Of a stretch of 64,000 bases of DNA, positions 28,217-37,440 are shown piece by piece. The notes below the pieces were generated by a model that did not search any database, was not told the origin of the DNA, and saw nothing but the letters and a program-made list of their open reading frames with translations. Made by a program: the position numbers and the translations under genes. Numbering within the stretch: position 1 is the first letter of the stretch; each line of letters opens with the position of its first letter. The DNA is from Rhodopseudomonas palustris (GTDB lineage: Bacteria > Pseudomonadota > Alphaproteobacteria > Rhizobiales > Xanthobacteraceae), in assembly GCF_003031265.1 (NCBI RefSeq), contig NZ_CP019966.1, positions 4,650,001-4,714,000 of the forward strand. Reading direction: 5' to 3'.

Positions 28217-29482
28217 CTAGTGAGCGTGGCGCGGCATCTTCGGCAGCAGCACCGCGAGCAGGCCGAGCGCCGGCAGGAACGAGCAGACCTGATAGACGAA
28301 GTCGATGCCGCGATGATCGGCGAGCTGGCCGAGCGCCGCCGCGCCGAGGCCACCGATCCCGAAGGCGAAGCCGAAAAAGATCCCCGAGATCATGCCGAAG
28401 CGATGCGGCATCAGCTCCTGGGCGAACACGATGATCGCCGGCGTCGCCGACGCCAGGATGAACCCGATGAACACCGTCAGCACCGCGCTGGCGGTGAGCC
28501 CGGCATATGGCAGCGCCAAGGTGAACGGCAGGATGCCCAGGATCGAGAACCAGATCACGTAGCGGCGGCCGAACCGGTCGCCGAGCGGGCCGCCGAAGAA
28601 CACCCCGGCGGCGGTGGCAGCCAGGAAGATGAACAGGAAGATCTGCGCGGTCTGGGTCGAGACGTGGAACTTCTCGATCAGATAGAACGTGTAGTAGCTC
28701 GACAGGCTCGACAGATACAGCTGCTTGGAGAACAGCAGCGCCACCAGCACGACCAGCGCGACCATCACCCGGCGCCGGCTCGGCGCGTGCGGATGCGGCT
28801 GCACCACCATCTTCCTCTTGCCGGCGACCTGCGGCTTGTACCATACGCCGATGCGCCACAGCACGATGATGGCGAGGAACGCGATCGACGAGAACCAGGC
28901 AATCGAGGGCTGGCCGAACGGCACCACGATCAGCGCCGCCAGCACCGGCCCGAGCGCGGTGCCGGCATTGCCGCCGACCTGAAACACCGATTGTGCCATG
29001 CCGTGGCGACCGCCCGAGGCGAGCCGCGCGATCCGCGCCGACTCGGGATGAAACACCGCCGAGCCGAGCCCGATCATCGCCGCGGCGATCAGGATCACCG
29101 CATAGGAATGCGCGACGCTGAGCAGCAGCAGACCCAGGAAAGTCGAGCCCATGCCGATCGCCAGCGAGAACGGCTGCGCCTTCTTGTCGGTGATGTGCCC
29201 GACCACCGGCTGCAGCAGCGACGCGGTGAACTGGAACGCCAGCGTGATCATGCCGATCTGGCCGAAATCGAGCGCGTAGTTCGCCTTCAGGATCGGATAC
29301 ACCGACGGGATCAGCGACTGCATCGTATCGTTGAGGAAGTGCGAGAAGCTGATGCCGCCGAGGACAACGTAGGCCGGCCCGGCCGCGGCGGGCGCCGCCG
29401 GCTTGGTGAGTTCGGGTAGCGGCAGCTCGGCCGGATTGACCGGAGCAGCGATATCCGCATCGATGGTGACAGGCTTGTTCAC
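28217..29482 (-). CDS. MFS transporter, fosmidomycin-resistance (Fsr) type
   Basis: A 12-helix major facilitator exporter of 421 residues. The first helix has GGISFSHFLNDTMQSLIPSVYPILK and the loop GHITDKKAQPF is the MFS A-motif. The SAVFHPESARIARLASGGRHGMAQSVFQVGGNAG segment is characteristic of the Fsr family. Substrates may include fosmidomycin or related metabolites; this is family knowledge. The GTG at 29482 is chosen because AGGA lies six bases before it. Residues 1-30 form an Ala/Pro-rich cytoplasmic head. Confidence 0.9.
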   Translation of the reverse strand: MNKPVTIDADIAAPVNPAELPLPELTKPAAPAAAGPAYVVLGGISFSHFLNDTMQSLIPSVYPILKANYALDFGQIGMITLAFQFTASLLQPVVGHITDKKAQPFSLAIGMGSTFLGLLLLSVAHSYAVILIAAAMIGLGSAVFHPESARIARLASGGRHGMAQSVFQVGGNAGTALGPVLAALIVVPFGQPSIAWFSSIAFLAIIVLWRIGVWYKPQVAGKRKMVVQPHPHAPSRRRVMVALVVLVALLFSKQLYLSSLSSYYTFYLIEKFHVSTQTAQIFLFIFLAATAAGVFFGGPLGDRFGRRYVIWFSILGILPFTLALPYAGLTASAVLTVFIGFILASATPAIIVFAQELMPHRFGMISGIFFGFAFGIGGLGAAALGQLADHRGIDFVYQVCSFLPALGLLAVLLPKMPRHAH

Positions 29483-29653
29483 GGCGTTTCCTGAGGTGGG
29501 CTTGGGGCGCCAACGCAAACTTCGCGGGCGCAATAACGACGAACGGCCGGCACGTTGGCCGACCGTTCATAAGTTAGTTCCAGGCGCTGCGTGTGTGTAG
29601 CGCGGATTTGCGATGGCAGCGTTGCACCCCGCCTGATGCGGCGGGAGCAGGCC

Positions 29654-31006
29654 TCAGGCGGCCGCAGCCGCCGCGTTGCCGAGCGCATCGACGATGCTGT
29701 CGACCACTTCCTCGACCACGTCGTGATTGTCGCCCTCGCCCATCACCCGGATCACCGGCTCGGTGCCCGACGGACGGATCAGCAGACGGCCGTGGCCGTT
29801 CAGCCGCTTCTCACCGTCCTGGATCGCCGAGATCACGCCGCTGTCATCGAGCGGCCGGCCGCTGCGATAGCGCACGTTCTTCAGGATCTGCGGCAGCGGA
29901 TCGAACCGGTGGCAGACTTCGGAGACCGGACGGCCGAGCTTCTGCACCATCGCCAGCACCTGCAGCGCGGCAACGAAGCCGTCGCCAGTGGTGTTGAAGT
30001 CGGACAGGATGATGTGACCCGAGGACTCGCCGCCGACGTTGTAGCCCTCTTTCAGCATCTGCTCGAGCACGTAGCGGTCGCCCACCGGGGTGCGCAGCAG
30101 CGCTATGCCTTCGCCTGCCAGGAAGCGCTCGAGTCCGAGATTGGACATCACGGTGGCGACCACGCCCGGCTTGGCGAGGCGGCCGTCCTCCTTCCAGCTC
30201 TGGCCGATCACCGCCAGCAGCTGATCGCCGTCGACCACGTGGCCGCGCTCGTCGACCAGGATCACGCGGTCGGCATCGCCGTCGAGGGCAATGCCGATAT
30301 CGGCGCGCATCTCGCGGACTTTGGCGCACAGCGCCTGCGGTGCGGTGGAGCCGCATTCCTTGTTGATGTTGAAGCCGTCGGGTTCGACTCCGATCGAAAT
30401 CACGTCGGCGCCGAGCTCCCACAGCGCTTCGGGCACCACCTTGTAGGCGGCGCCATTGGCGCAATCGATCACCACGCGGAGGCCTTCGAGGCTCAGCTCG
30501 CGCGGCAGCGTGCGCTTGGCAAATTCGATGTAGCGATCGTGGACGCCGTCGATGCGGCGGGCGCGGCCGAGGCTGGCGCTCTGCGCCAGCTTCTTGTCGA
30601 GAGACTCGTCGAGCATCAGCTCGATCTGCTTTTCGACATCGTCGCTGAGCTTGTAGCCGAGCGGGCCGAACAGCTTGATGCCGTTGTCCTCGAACAGATT
30701 ATGCGAGGCCGAAATCATCACGCCGAGGTCGGCGCGCATCGACTTGGTCAGCATCGCGACCGCCGGGGTCGGCATCGGGCCGACCAGCAGCACGTCCATC
30801 CCGACCGAGGTGAAGCCCGCGACCAGCGCGTTCTCGATCATGTAGCCGGACAGGCGCGTATCCTTGCCGATCACCACGCGATGGCGGTGCTCGCCGCGCT
30901 GAAACGCGAGGCCGGCGGCCTGGCCGACCTTGAGAGCCAGCTCCGGCGTGATCAAACCGTTGGCGCGGCCCCGGATTCCGTCCGTCCCGAAATATCTGCG
31001 GCTCAT
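29654..31006 (-). CDS. glmM: Phosphoglucosamine mutase
   Basis: Converts glucosamine-6-phosphate to glucosamine-1-phosphate for UDP-GlcNAc, and so for peptidoglycan and lipopolysaccharide. The 450-residue protein starts [16 protein letters not shown]. It carries the phosphoserine loop VMISASHN (Ser101 as the phosphorylated residue), the Mg-binding DGDADR loop, the sugar-binding GEESGH-equivalent GGESSGHII, and the C-terminal [15 protein letters not shown]. It is a stand-alone gene here, not next to folP or ftsH. Confidence 0.97.
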   Translation of the reverse strand: MSRRYFGTDGIRGRANGLITPELALKVGQAAGLAFQRGEHRHRVVIGKDTRLSGYMIENALVAGFTSVGMDVLLVGPMPTPAVAMLTKSMRADLGVMISASHNLFEDNGIKLFGPLGYKLSDDVEKQIELMLDESLDKKLAQSASLGRARRIDGVHDRYIEFAKRTLPRELSLEGLRVVIDCANGAAYKVVPEALWELGADVISIGVEPDGFNINKECGSTAPQALCAKVREMRADIGIALDGDADRVILVDERGHVVDGDQLLAVIGQSWKEDGRLAKPGVVATVMSNLGLERFLAGEGIALLRTPVGDRYVLEQMLKEGYNVGGESSGHIILSDFNTTGDGFVAALQVLAMVQKLGRPVSEVCHRFDPLPQILKNVRYRSGRPLDDSGVISAIQDGEKRLNGHGRLLIRPSGTEPVIRVMGEGDNHDVVEEVVDSIVDALGNAAAAAA

Positions 31007-31207
31007 CCAATCATCCCCCGCCCTTGCCGGTCACGGTCAAAAACCCACGATTCGTCCGGGGCTTGCCGTACGGCGAAACGGCCTTATAGGCCCAAAATAG
31101 TTGCGGGGACTTCAAAAAATGTAATCAAAGATTACGCCGCCGACTTGGGACGACGGCGTAAGCACTTGATAAATATCATCTATCCAGATGTATGCCGCGT
31201 CGGGTGA

Positions 31208-32672
<1,465 letters not shown>

Positions 32673-32692
32673 TTCCGCCCTGCCCTCTCCAC

Positions 32693-32776
32693 GTCATTGC
32701 GAGCCGAAGGCGAAGCAATCCATCCAGCCGAGTGCACGGCGCTGGATTGCTTCGTCGCTTCGCTCCTGGCAATGAC
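32693..32776. repeat. Dispersed palindromic repeat, family B copy 1
   Basis: Begins GTCATTGCGAGCCGAAGGCGAAGCAATCC and ends with the partly complementary GGATTGCTTCGTCGCTTCGCTCCTGGCAATGAC, with a variable loop. Further copies lie at 48476 and 60267. It sits between lldD and the next gene, near the start of the latter's upstream region. Confidence 0.9.
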
Positions 32777-32825
32777 GGGGAGAGGACAACTAACAACAAC
32801 AAAAGCAAAAATGAGGAGGAAACCG

Positions 32826-33641
32826 ATGACCAATATGCAGACGAGCGTGCAGCCCGCTTCCAGCGAAGTGCTCTATGCGGTCGAGGATCACATCGCCACG
32901 ATCACGCTGAACGCGCCGGAGCGGCTGAACACCATCTCCGGGCCGATGCTGAATACGCTCGCTGCGCTGCTCACCAAGGCCAACGAAGATCCCGACGTCC
33001 GCTGCGTGATCCTGACAGGCAACGGCCGCGCATTCTGCGCCGGGCTCGACCTCAACAAGGAGCGCGGCGACGAAGGTCTCAGCGCGGCGTCGTCGCCGAC
33101 CACGCTCGACCTGCGCAACACGCCGCCGACCGTACTGCAGGCGATGGACAAGCCGACGATCTGCGCCGTCAACGGTGGCGCGGCCGGCTACGGCATGGAT
33201 ACCGCGCTCGGCTGCGACATCCGCATCATGGCGGAATCCGCCAAGCTGGCTGCCGCGTTCGTCAAGCGCGGCGTAGTGCCGGAGAGCGGCGGCACCTGGT
33301 TTCTGCCCCGGATGATCGGCTGGGCCAAGGCGGCAGAGCTGATCTTCACCGGCCGGACGCTGAGCGCGCGCGAGAGCCTGGAGTGGGGCCTCGCCAACGA
33401 AGTCGTCCCAGACGCCGAACTGATGGGACGCGCCCGCGCGGTCGCCAAGGAGATCGCCGGCAACGCGCCGCTGGCGGTGCAGGCGGCCAAGCGCATGATG
33501 CGGATGGGACTCAACGAGACCTTCCCGGATCACGTCCATCACGTGTACTTGCAGCTGCTGCCGCTGTTCAAATCCAAGGACATGGCCGAAGGCATCCGCG
33601 CCTTCCTGGAAAAGCGCGAGCCGAACTTCCAGGGTAAGTAA
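32826..33641 (+). CDS. Crotonase-fold enoyl-CoA hydratase/isomerase family protein
   Basis: A 271-residue CoA-binding crotonase-fold protein with oxyanion-hole segments GRAFCAGLDLNKERG and VNGGAAGYGMDTALGCD. The two hydratase glutamates (in GGGCE and PEI of classical enoyl-CoA hydratase) are replaced here, while Glu in VVPESGGTWFLP is kept, as in some isomerase-type relatives. Plain hydratase activity is therefore doubtful. ATG 32826 has GAGGAGG five bases before it. It may share lldD's transcript, but a palindromic repeat intervenes. Confidence 0.88.
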   Translation: MTNMQTSVQPASSEVLYAVEDHIATITLNAPERLNTISGPMLNTLAALLTKANEDPDVRCVILTGNGRAFCAGLDLNKERGDEGLSAASSPTTLDLRNTPPTVLQAMDKPTICAVNGGAAGYGMDTALGCDIRIMAESAKLAAAFVKRGVVPESGGTWFLPRMIGWAKAAELIFTGRTLSARESLEWGLANEVVPDAELMGRARAVAKEIAGNAPLAVQAAKRMMRMGLNETFPDHVHHVYLQLLPLFKSKDMAEGIRAFLEKREPNFQGK

Positions 33642-33805
33642 GCCCCGCGCCACCTAATCCTGCGCCACGTAGTCCTACGCGGCGCCGTCTTACGGTTTGA
33701 TTCACCGATCGGGCGACATTGTGGAACAACACGCGAGCCCACTGCTGCCTTGCTGCAGACGGCTCGGCGCGTGTTCGCTATCGCAGCCAGCTCGATCGGA
33801 GCGCC

Positions 33806-34258
33806 ATGACCGACCATCCCGAGAGCTCTGCCGCGGCTGCGGCGGGTTCAGCAGAGTTGAAGCCGCGCCTCCTGGTGATCGATGACGACCAGGTGCACCG
33901 CACGATCATCTGCAAGATCGCGGTGCGCGCCGGGTTCGAACCGGTGGAAGCCGGCACGCTCGACGAGGTCGTCGAGCTGACCACCTACAACGATTTCGAA
34001 GGCGTCACGCTGGATCTGTCGCTCGGCGAGCAGGCCGGCACCGAGGTGCTACGCCATTTTGCCGATCGCGACTTCCGGGCGCCGATCATCATCCTCAGCG
34101 GCGCCAAGAGCGAGATCGCGCGCAAGGCGCATGATTTCGGCGAGTCGCTCGATCTCACCATGCTGGAAGCGGTGTCAAAGCCGGTGGACCTCACCGAACT
34201 GCGCGAGCAGCTTTCGATCATCGCGCGGACGTGGCGGATCATGCACCACGCCGCGTAA
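33806..34258 (+). CDS. Stand-alone response regulator receiver protein
   Basis: A 150-residue single receiver domain without output domain. The conserved residues are the acidic DDD at 26-28, phospho-acceptor Asp70 in GVTLDLSLGEQ, Ser98 in IILSGA and Lys125 in VSKPVD. It probably relays phosphate or binds a partner in trans. ATG 33806 has GGAG upstream; an earlier ATG at 33719 gives an atypical Cys/Arg-rich head. No histidine kinase is adjacent, so the partner is unknown. It converges on aroE with a ten-base gap. Confidence 0.9.
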   Translation: MTDHPESSAAAAAGSAELKPRLLVIDDDQVHRTIICKIAVRAGFEPVEAGTLDEVVELTTYNDFEGVTLDLSLGEQAGTEVLRHFADRDFRAPIIILSGAKSEIARKAHDFGESLDLTMLEAVSKPVDLTELREQLSIIARTWRIMHHAA

Positions 34259-34268
34259 CGCCCGACGC

Positions 34269-35105
34269 TTACTTCGGCACCAGATCTGCCTCGACCAACG
34301 CCCGCAGCTCCGAGGTGACGTGCGGCCGCGCCCCGAACCACAGATCGAAGCCGCGCACAGCCTGGTGCAGCAGCATGCCGAGACCGTCCGCAGTGCGCAG
34401 CCCGCGCGCCTTGGCAGCGGCGAGCAGATCAGTCTCCAGCGGCACATAGACCAGATCCGCCACCACCGCGTCCGCCGGCAGCGCCGACAGGTCGATTTGA
34501 AGCGGCGGCTGTCCCTTCATGCCGAGCGAGGTGGTGTTGACCAACAGACCCGCGCCCGGCAACGCCGCGGGGATGTCGCTCCAGGCGATCGGCACCACGC
34601 GGTCGCCGAACAGATCGCGCAGCGCCTCTGCCCGCTCGATCGAACGGTTGGCGAGCGCGATCCGCTGCACGCCGCGCTCCAACAGACCGAACACCACCGC
34701 CCGCGACGAGCCGCCGGCGCCGAGCACCACGGCATGCGGGGAGCGATCCCAGCCCGGCGCCGAGGCATCGAGATTGCCGATGAAGCCTTCGATGTCGGTG
34801 TTGGTCGAGCGCAACAGATCGCCGTCGTAGTAAAGCGTGTTGGCGGCGCCGACGGCGCGGGCGCGCTCGTCCGGCTCGGTGAGCTGCAGCGCACGTTCCT
34901 TATGCGGGATGGTGACGTTGGCGCCGACATAGCCGTGCGTCTTCAGGTGCAGCACGAATTCGGCAAAGCCTTCCGGCGGGACCGCTTCGATCGAGTAGCC
35001 ACCCTCGATGCCGAGCTGGCGCAGCCAGTAGTGATGGATCAGCGGCGAGCGCGAATGCGCCGCCGGCCAGCCGATCAGACACGCGGCGCGCTTGGTCGCA
35101 GCCAT
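34269..35105 (-). CDS. aroE: Shikimate dehydrogenase
   Basis: NADPH-dependent reduction of 3-dehydroshikimate to shikimate for aromatic amino acids. The 278-residue protein has the substrate motif SRSPLIHHYWL, catalytic Lys in NVTIPHKE, the Rossmann VLGAGGSSRA and the Asn/Arg NADP segment NRSIERAE. ATG 35105 is chosen because GGAGG lies six bases upstream; ATG 35117 is an alternative four codons earlier. It is a single gene here, between the receiver and the SulP transporter. Confidence 0.96.
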   Translation of the reverse strand: MAATKRAACLIGWPAAHSRSPLIHHYWLRQLGIEGGYSIEAVPPEGFAEFVLHLKTHGYVGANVTIPHKERALQLTEPDERARAVGAANTLYYDGDLLRSTNTDIEGFIGNLDASAPGWDRSPHAVVLGAGGSSRAVVFGLLERGVQRIALANRSIERAEALRDLFGDRVVPIAWSDIPAALPGAGLLVNTTSLGMKGQPPLQIDLSALPADAVVADLVYVPLETDLLAAAKARGLRTADGLGMLLHQAVRGFDLWFGARPHVTSELRALVEADLVPK

Positions 35106-35206
35106 TTCGCCCTCCAACAGACGCGAGACCTCCGAAGCCTGTGAAAATCAGGCCGCCGCGCCAGCGTCAATCGCAAAACGCGGCGCCGCGACGGAAGTCG
35201 GGGACG

Positions 35207-36958
35207 TCAGACCGAGGCGGGCTGCGGTGCGGTCGCCTCCTGGGGTGCGGGGGTCTTGCCCTTGACCTCGTCGACCGCGCTCGCGATGTCGGCACGGTAG
35301 TGCGCCAGCGGCGGCTTGACGCCATGGGTGAGCAGCGCGCGGCGGACGGTCGGCGAGGCCCCGGTGACGATCAGCTTGATGCGCTTGCGCTGCGCCGACA
35401 GCGCCACCCGGTAGATCGCGTTCGCGGCGGTGGAATCCAGGAACGGCACCGCGGCGAAATCGACCACGAACACCTTGTGGCGATCGGCGATGTTGTTCAG
35501 CACCGACGACACCGTCGCGGCGGCGCCGAAGAAGAATGCCCCGGTGATGCGATACACCACCACGTCCGGATCAGTGACCAGCGACAGATCGGCGGCGGTG
35601 CCGCGGCGCTTGCCGCTCTCGTCGGCACGATCTTCCTGCGCCAGCCCGGAATACGCCTCCACCCCGGTGACTTCAGACATGCGGTGAATGAACAGCACCG
35701 CGCCGAGCGCAAAGCCGACCACGATGCCTTCGGTGAGATCGCGGAACACGGTGAGCAGGAAGGTCGCCAGCACCACCACCGCGTCGCCGCGCGACGAGCG
35801 CACCAGCGTGGCGAATTCGTGCTTCTCCGCCATGTTCCAGGCGACGATCGCCAGCACCGCGGCGAGCGTGGCGAGCGGGATGTAGCTCGCCAGCGGCGCC
35901 GCCACGAGCATGAACACCAGGAGGAACACTGAGTGCAGCATGCCGGCGATCGGCGTGCGCGCACCGGTGCGGATGTTGGTCGCGGTACGGGCGATCGCGC
36001 CGGTGACGCAGATGCCGCCGAACAGCGCCGAACCCATATTGGCGAAGCCCTGTGCCACCAGCTCGCAGTTCGAGCGATGCCGCCGCCCGGTCATGCCGTC
36101 GGCCACCACCGCGGAGAGTAGCGATTCGATCGCGCCGAGCAGTGCAAACGCCATCGCGTCGGGCAGCACTTCGATCACCTTGGCGACCGAGAACACCGGC
36201 CAGGACGGCAGCGGGAAGCTCTCGGGAATGCCGCCGAACCGGGTGCCGATGGTGGCGACCGGCAGCGAGAAGCCCCACACCAGCGCCGCAGTGACGGCGA
36301 CCGCGATCAGCAGCCCCGGCCAGTTCGGCCGCAGCTTCTTCAGGCCGACGATCAGCACGATCGCGGTCAGTGCGATGCCGAGCGCGTAGAAATTCATCGT
36401 CGGCAACGCCTGCGCCAGCGCTTCGAGCTTGGGGAGGAACGGCCCCGGCTCGTGCGCCAGCTCGATGCCGAGCAGATCCTTGAGCTGACTGGCGAAGATG
36501 ATCACCGCGATGCCGGCGGTAAAGCCGACCGTGACCGGATACGGAATGAATTTGACGTAGGTGCCGATCTGCAGGAAGCCGGCGATCACCAGCATGATGC
36601 CGGCCAGGAAGGTCGCGAGCAGCACGCCATCGATGCCATGGCGCTGCACGCTGAGCATCACCAATACGATGAATGCGCCGGCCGGGCCGCCGATCTGAAA
36701 CCGCGAGCCGCCGAGCAGCGATACCAGAAATCCGCCGACCACTGCAGCGTAGAGGCCGCGATCCGGCGTGACGCCGGAGGCGATCGCGATCGCAGTCGAC
36801 AGCGGCAGCGCCACGATCGCGACGGTGAGGCCGGCGATCAGGTCGGCGCGAAAGTCGCCGAGGCCGTAGCCCTCGCGCAGCGCCGTGATCAGCTTTGGGG
36901 TGAACAGCTCGCGGAAGCTCGGTTTGGTGGCAGCCACAAGTCGCCGGGAGGTGTCCAT
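35207..36958 (-). CDS. SulP-family anion transporter with STAS domain
   Basis: A 583-residue inner-membrane protein of the SLC26/SulP family with about 12-14 helices. The signatures are GLTVAIVALPLSTAIAIASG and GGSRFQIGGPAGAF in the first repeat, and LSAVVADGMTGRRHRSNCELVAQGFAN in the second. The C-terminal STAS domain spans about residues 445-560 (VFVVDFAAVPFLDSTAANAI). Transported anions may be sulfate, bicarbonate or dicarboxylates; not resolved. ATG 36958 has AGGAG eight bases upstream. The XRE gene precedes it by 41 bases, suggesting a regulated unit. Confidence 0.92.
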   Translation of the reverse strand: MDTSRRLVAATKPSFRELFTPKLITALREGYGLGDFRADLIAGLTVAIVALPLSTAIAIASGVTPDRGLYAAVVGGFLVSLLGGSRFQIGGPAGAFIVLVMLSVQRHGIDGVLLATFLAGIMLVIAGFLQIGTYVKFIPYPVTVGFTAGIAVIIFASQLKDLLGIELAHEPGPFLPKLEALAQALPTMNFYALGIALTAIVLIVGLKKLRPNWPGLLIAVAVTAALVWGFSLPVATIGTRFGGIPESFPLPSWPVFSVAKVIEVLPDAMAFALLGAIESLLSAVVADGMTGRRHRSNCELVAQGFANMGSALFGGICVTGAIARTATNIRTGARTPIAGMLHSVFLLVFMLVAAPLASYIPLATLAAVLAIVAWNMAEKHEFATLVRSSRGDAVVVLATFLLTVFRDLTEGIVVGFALGAVLFIHRMSEVTGVEAYSGLAQEDRADESGKRRGTAADLSLVTDPDVVVYRITGAFFFGAAATVSSVLNNIADRHKVFVVDFAAVPFLDSTAANAIYRVALSAQRKRIKLIVTGASPTVRRALLTHGVKPPLAHYRADIASAVDEVKGKTPAPQEATAPQPASV

Positions 36959-36999
36959 GCTGTTTGCTCCTGGTCCGCCCCGCTGCTGCACCGAAACCG

Positions 37000-37269
37000 T
37001 TAGGCCTCGTTGCGGGGCGGCGCCGGCTCTTTGAACCGGACGCCGCGGCCGCCGCCTTCGCTGCGGGAATTGTCTCCGATCAGGGTCACGCCGCAGCGGT
37101 CGAGGGCTTCGATCACCTTGGTGAGGGATTCCACCACACCACGGACGTTGCCTTCGCTCGCCTCCATCCGCTGAATGGTCGGCAGCGACACGCCCGACAG
37201 TTCGGCCAGCGTGCGCTGGTCGATGCCAAGCAGCGCGCGCGCGGCGCGCAATTGGGCTGCGGTCATCAT
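37000..37269 (-). CDS. XRE-family helix-turn-helix regulator
   Basis: An 89-residue DNA-binding protein with a Cro/CI HTH, LRAARALLGIDQRTLAELSGVSLPTIQRMEAS, and a short tail on DRCGVTLIGDNSRSEGGGRGVRF. It probably controls the SulP transporter immediately downstream. The start is the first of two adjacent ATGs at 37269 and 37266; the site is weak. The upstream sequence at 37287-37372 contains repeated TGATGTCTGA sites that could be its own operator. Confidence 0.87.
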   Translation of the reverse strand: MMTAAQLRAARALLGIDQRTLAELSGVSLPTIQRMEASEGNVRGVVESLTKVIEALDRCGVTLIGDNSRSEGGGRGVRFKEPAPPRNEA

Positions 37270-37286
37270 GGATGAAGCATGAACTC

Positions 37287-37359
37287 TGATGTCTGAAGAT
37301 GCCAATATGATGCTCTGAATAGCATCAAGCAAACAAAAAACAGCTGGAGTGATGTCTGA
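37287..37359. promoter_or_regulatory. Possible operator repeats for the XRE regulator
   Basis: TGATGTCTGA occurs at 37287-37296 and again at 37350-37359, exactly 63 bases apart, which is six helical turns. The second copy is part of a palindrome at 37344-37372. Both lie upstream of the regulator gene. Autoregulation is inference. Confidence 0.4.
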
Positions 37360-37372
37360 GACATCAGTCCAG
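37329..37372 (-). terminator. Second terminator-like hairpin after the EF-G paralogue
   Basis: A 29-base inverted repeat (37344-37372) with one mismatch in 14 bp and a single central base. On the minus strand it is followed by CTGTTTTTTG, as in intrinsic terminators. It could instead or also be an operator of the XRE gene, whose start lies 75 bases downstream. Confidence 0.6.
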
Positions 37373-37400
37373 CCGCTTCGGAGCAGTCATATTTTAGTGA

Positions 37401-37426
37401 GCGGGGCGGAAGACGTTCCGCCCCGC
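37401..37426 (-). terminator. GC-rich hairpin 15 bases after the EF-G paralogue
   Basis: GCGGGGCGGAA pairs with TTCCGCCCCGC over 11 bp with the loop GACG. The T-run on the minus side is poor (CACTAAAAT), while the plus side reads TGATTTTCC. It acts with the second hairpin at 37329-37372. Confidence 0.65.
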
Positions 37427-37440
37427 TGATTTTCCTAGGG

